Positions 11,852-12,063 of a stretch of DNA of 12,063 nucleotides are shown here, piece after piece. Origin of the DNA: DUEN01 sp024277095 (GTDB lineage: Bacteria; Chloroflexota; Anaerolineae; DUEN01). The stretch is taken from assembly GCA_024277095.1 (NCBI GenBank), contig JAJRVX010000084.1:1-12063 (forward strand), in the 5' to 3' direction. A program made the position numbers and the translations under genes. A model generated the notes under the pieces. That model was not told the DNA's origin. It searched no databases and saw only the letters and a program-made list of their open reading frames with translations. Each line of letters starts with the position of its first letter. Position 1 is the first letter of the stretch.

Positions 11852-12063
11852 GTTTCTGAGAGCATGGGGAGGCCTTCCACGCCTTCCCGGTTTCTGGACA
11901 TGGCCGTCGCATGCGGAGCGTGGGAGCTCCATCCGCTCGGAGATGGGCGGGCGTTCCACCGCTCATGGGTTTCCGGACCCCCTTTGGGACATCCCTGGCT
12001 GCACTGCGGTAGTGTATCTTTTTCGGTGGAAATACAGCAGGGAGCTTTGAGGGGCGCAGCCCC
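11852..12063. other. Upstream intergenic sequence with no recognised gene
   Basis: I see no credible protein or RNA gene on either strand here; open frames are short and unlike known families. The stretch holds several small palindromes, including GGGACATCCC near 11987-11996 and a GGAGC/GCTCC stem near 11915-11930. At the window edge GGGGC-GCA-GCCCC (12051-12063) forms a compact stem that may be the terminator or repeat end of a neighbouring unit. Confidence 0.5.

Noticed and set aside
11772..11966. 65-codon upstream extension of pepF
   Set aside because: It precedes the standard WDLSDL N-terminus, is compositionally odd and covers the likely promoter and ribosome site.
1..12063. CRISPR arrays, tRNA or rRNA genes, transposases, phage genes or toxin-antitoxin pairs
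   Set aside because: I looked for spaced direct repeats, cloverleaf-like segments and family motifs on both strands and saw none.

Overview
The window is GC-rich bacterial DNA with good AGGAGG-type ribosome sites, G+C-rich intrinsic terminators and compact operons. A split P-protein glycine cleavage operon, a lipoprotein-anchored ABC solute-binding protein, an oligoendopeptidase F and many small intergenic hairpins and repeats together suggest a Chloroflexota-like bacterium (Anaerolineae, Caldilineae or relatives). This assignment is inference from style and protein flavour; there is no rRNA or other marker to fix it.

Layout. (1) About 1-3988, plus strand: gcvT (5' end outside the window), gcvH, gcvPA and gcvPB, tightly spaced, with a 4-base overlap between the last two. 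With a dihydrolipoyl dehydrogenase, not seen here, these proteins split glycine into CO2, ammonia, NADH and 5,10-methylene-tetrahydrofolate. (2) 3989-4216: a non-coding junction between converging operons. It holds a shrunken hairpin copy, a roughly 104-bp inverted-repeat element and one strong intact terminator hairpin. (3) 4217-8767, minus strand: an ABC importer of the FbpABC/AfuABC/ThiP class, transcribed in the order lipoprotein binding protein, large fused permease, ATPase. (4) 8768-9174: a 407-base regulatory gap with the terminator of the next operon, a good extended -10 promoter and a structured leader of roughly 235 nt. (5) 9175-11771, minus strand: oligoendopeptidase F followed after 41 bases by a TIM-barrel sugar phosphate isomerase/epimerase-like gene. 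(6) 11772-12063: the upstream region of the pepF operon and a hairpin at the window edge.

Most genes belong to well-known families. The points that stand out are: a membrane-helix-rich insertion of about 178 residues inside the second permease domain; loss of the ferric-iron tyrosine pair in the binding protein, which argues against the default 'iron transporter' label; a long hairpin-containing leader with a second, start-less Shine-Dalgarno before that binding protein; a perfect-period heptamer tandem repeat between gcvT and gcvH; and the repeat element between the converging operons. I found no CRISPR array, transposase, tRNA, rRNA or phage gene, and no evidence for a wholly new multi-gene system.
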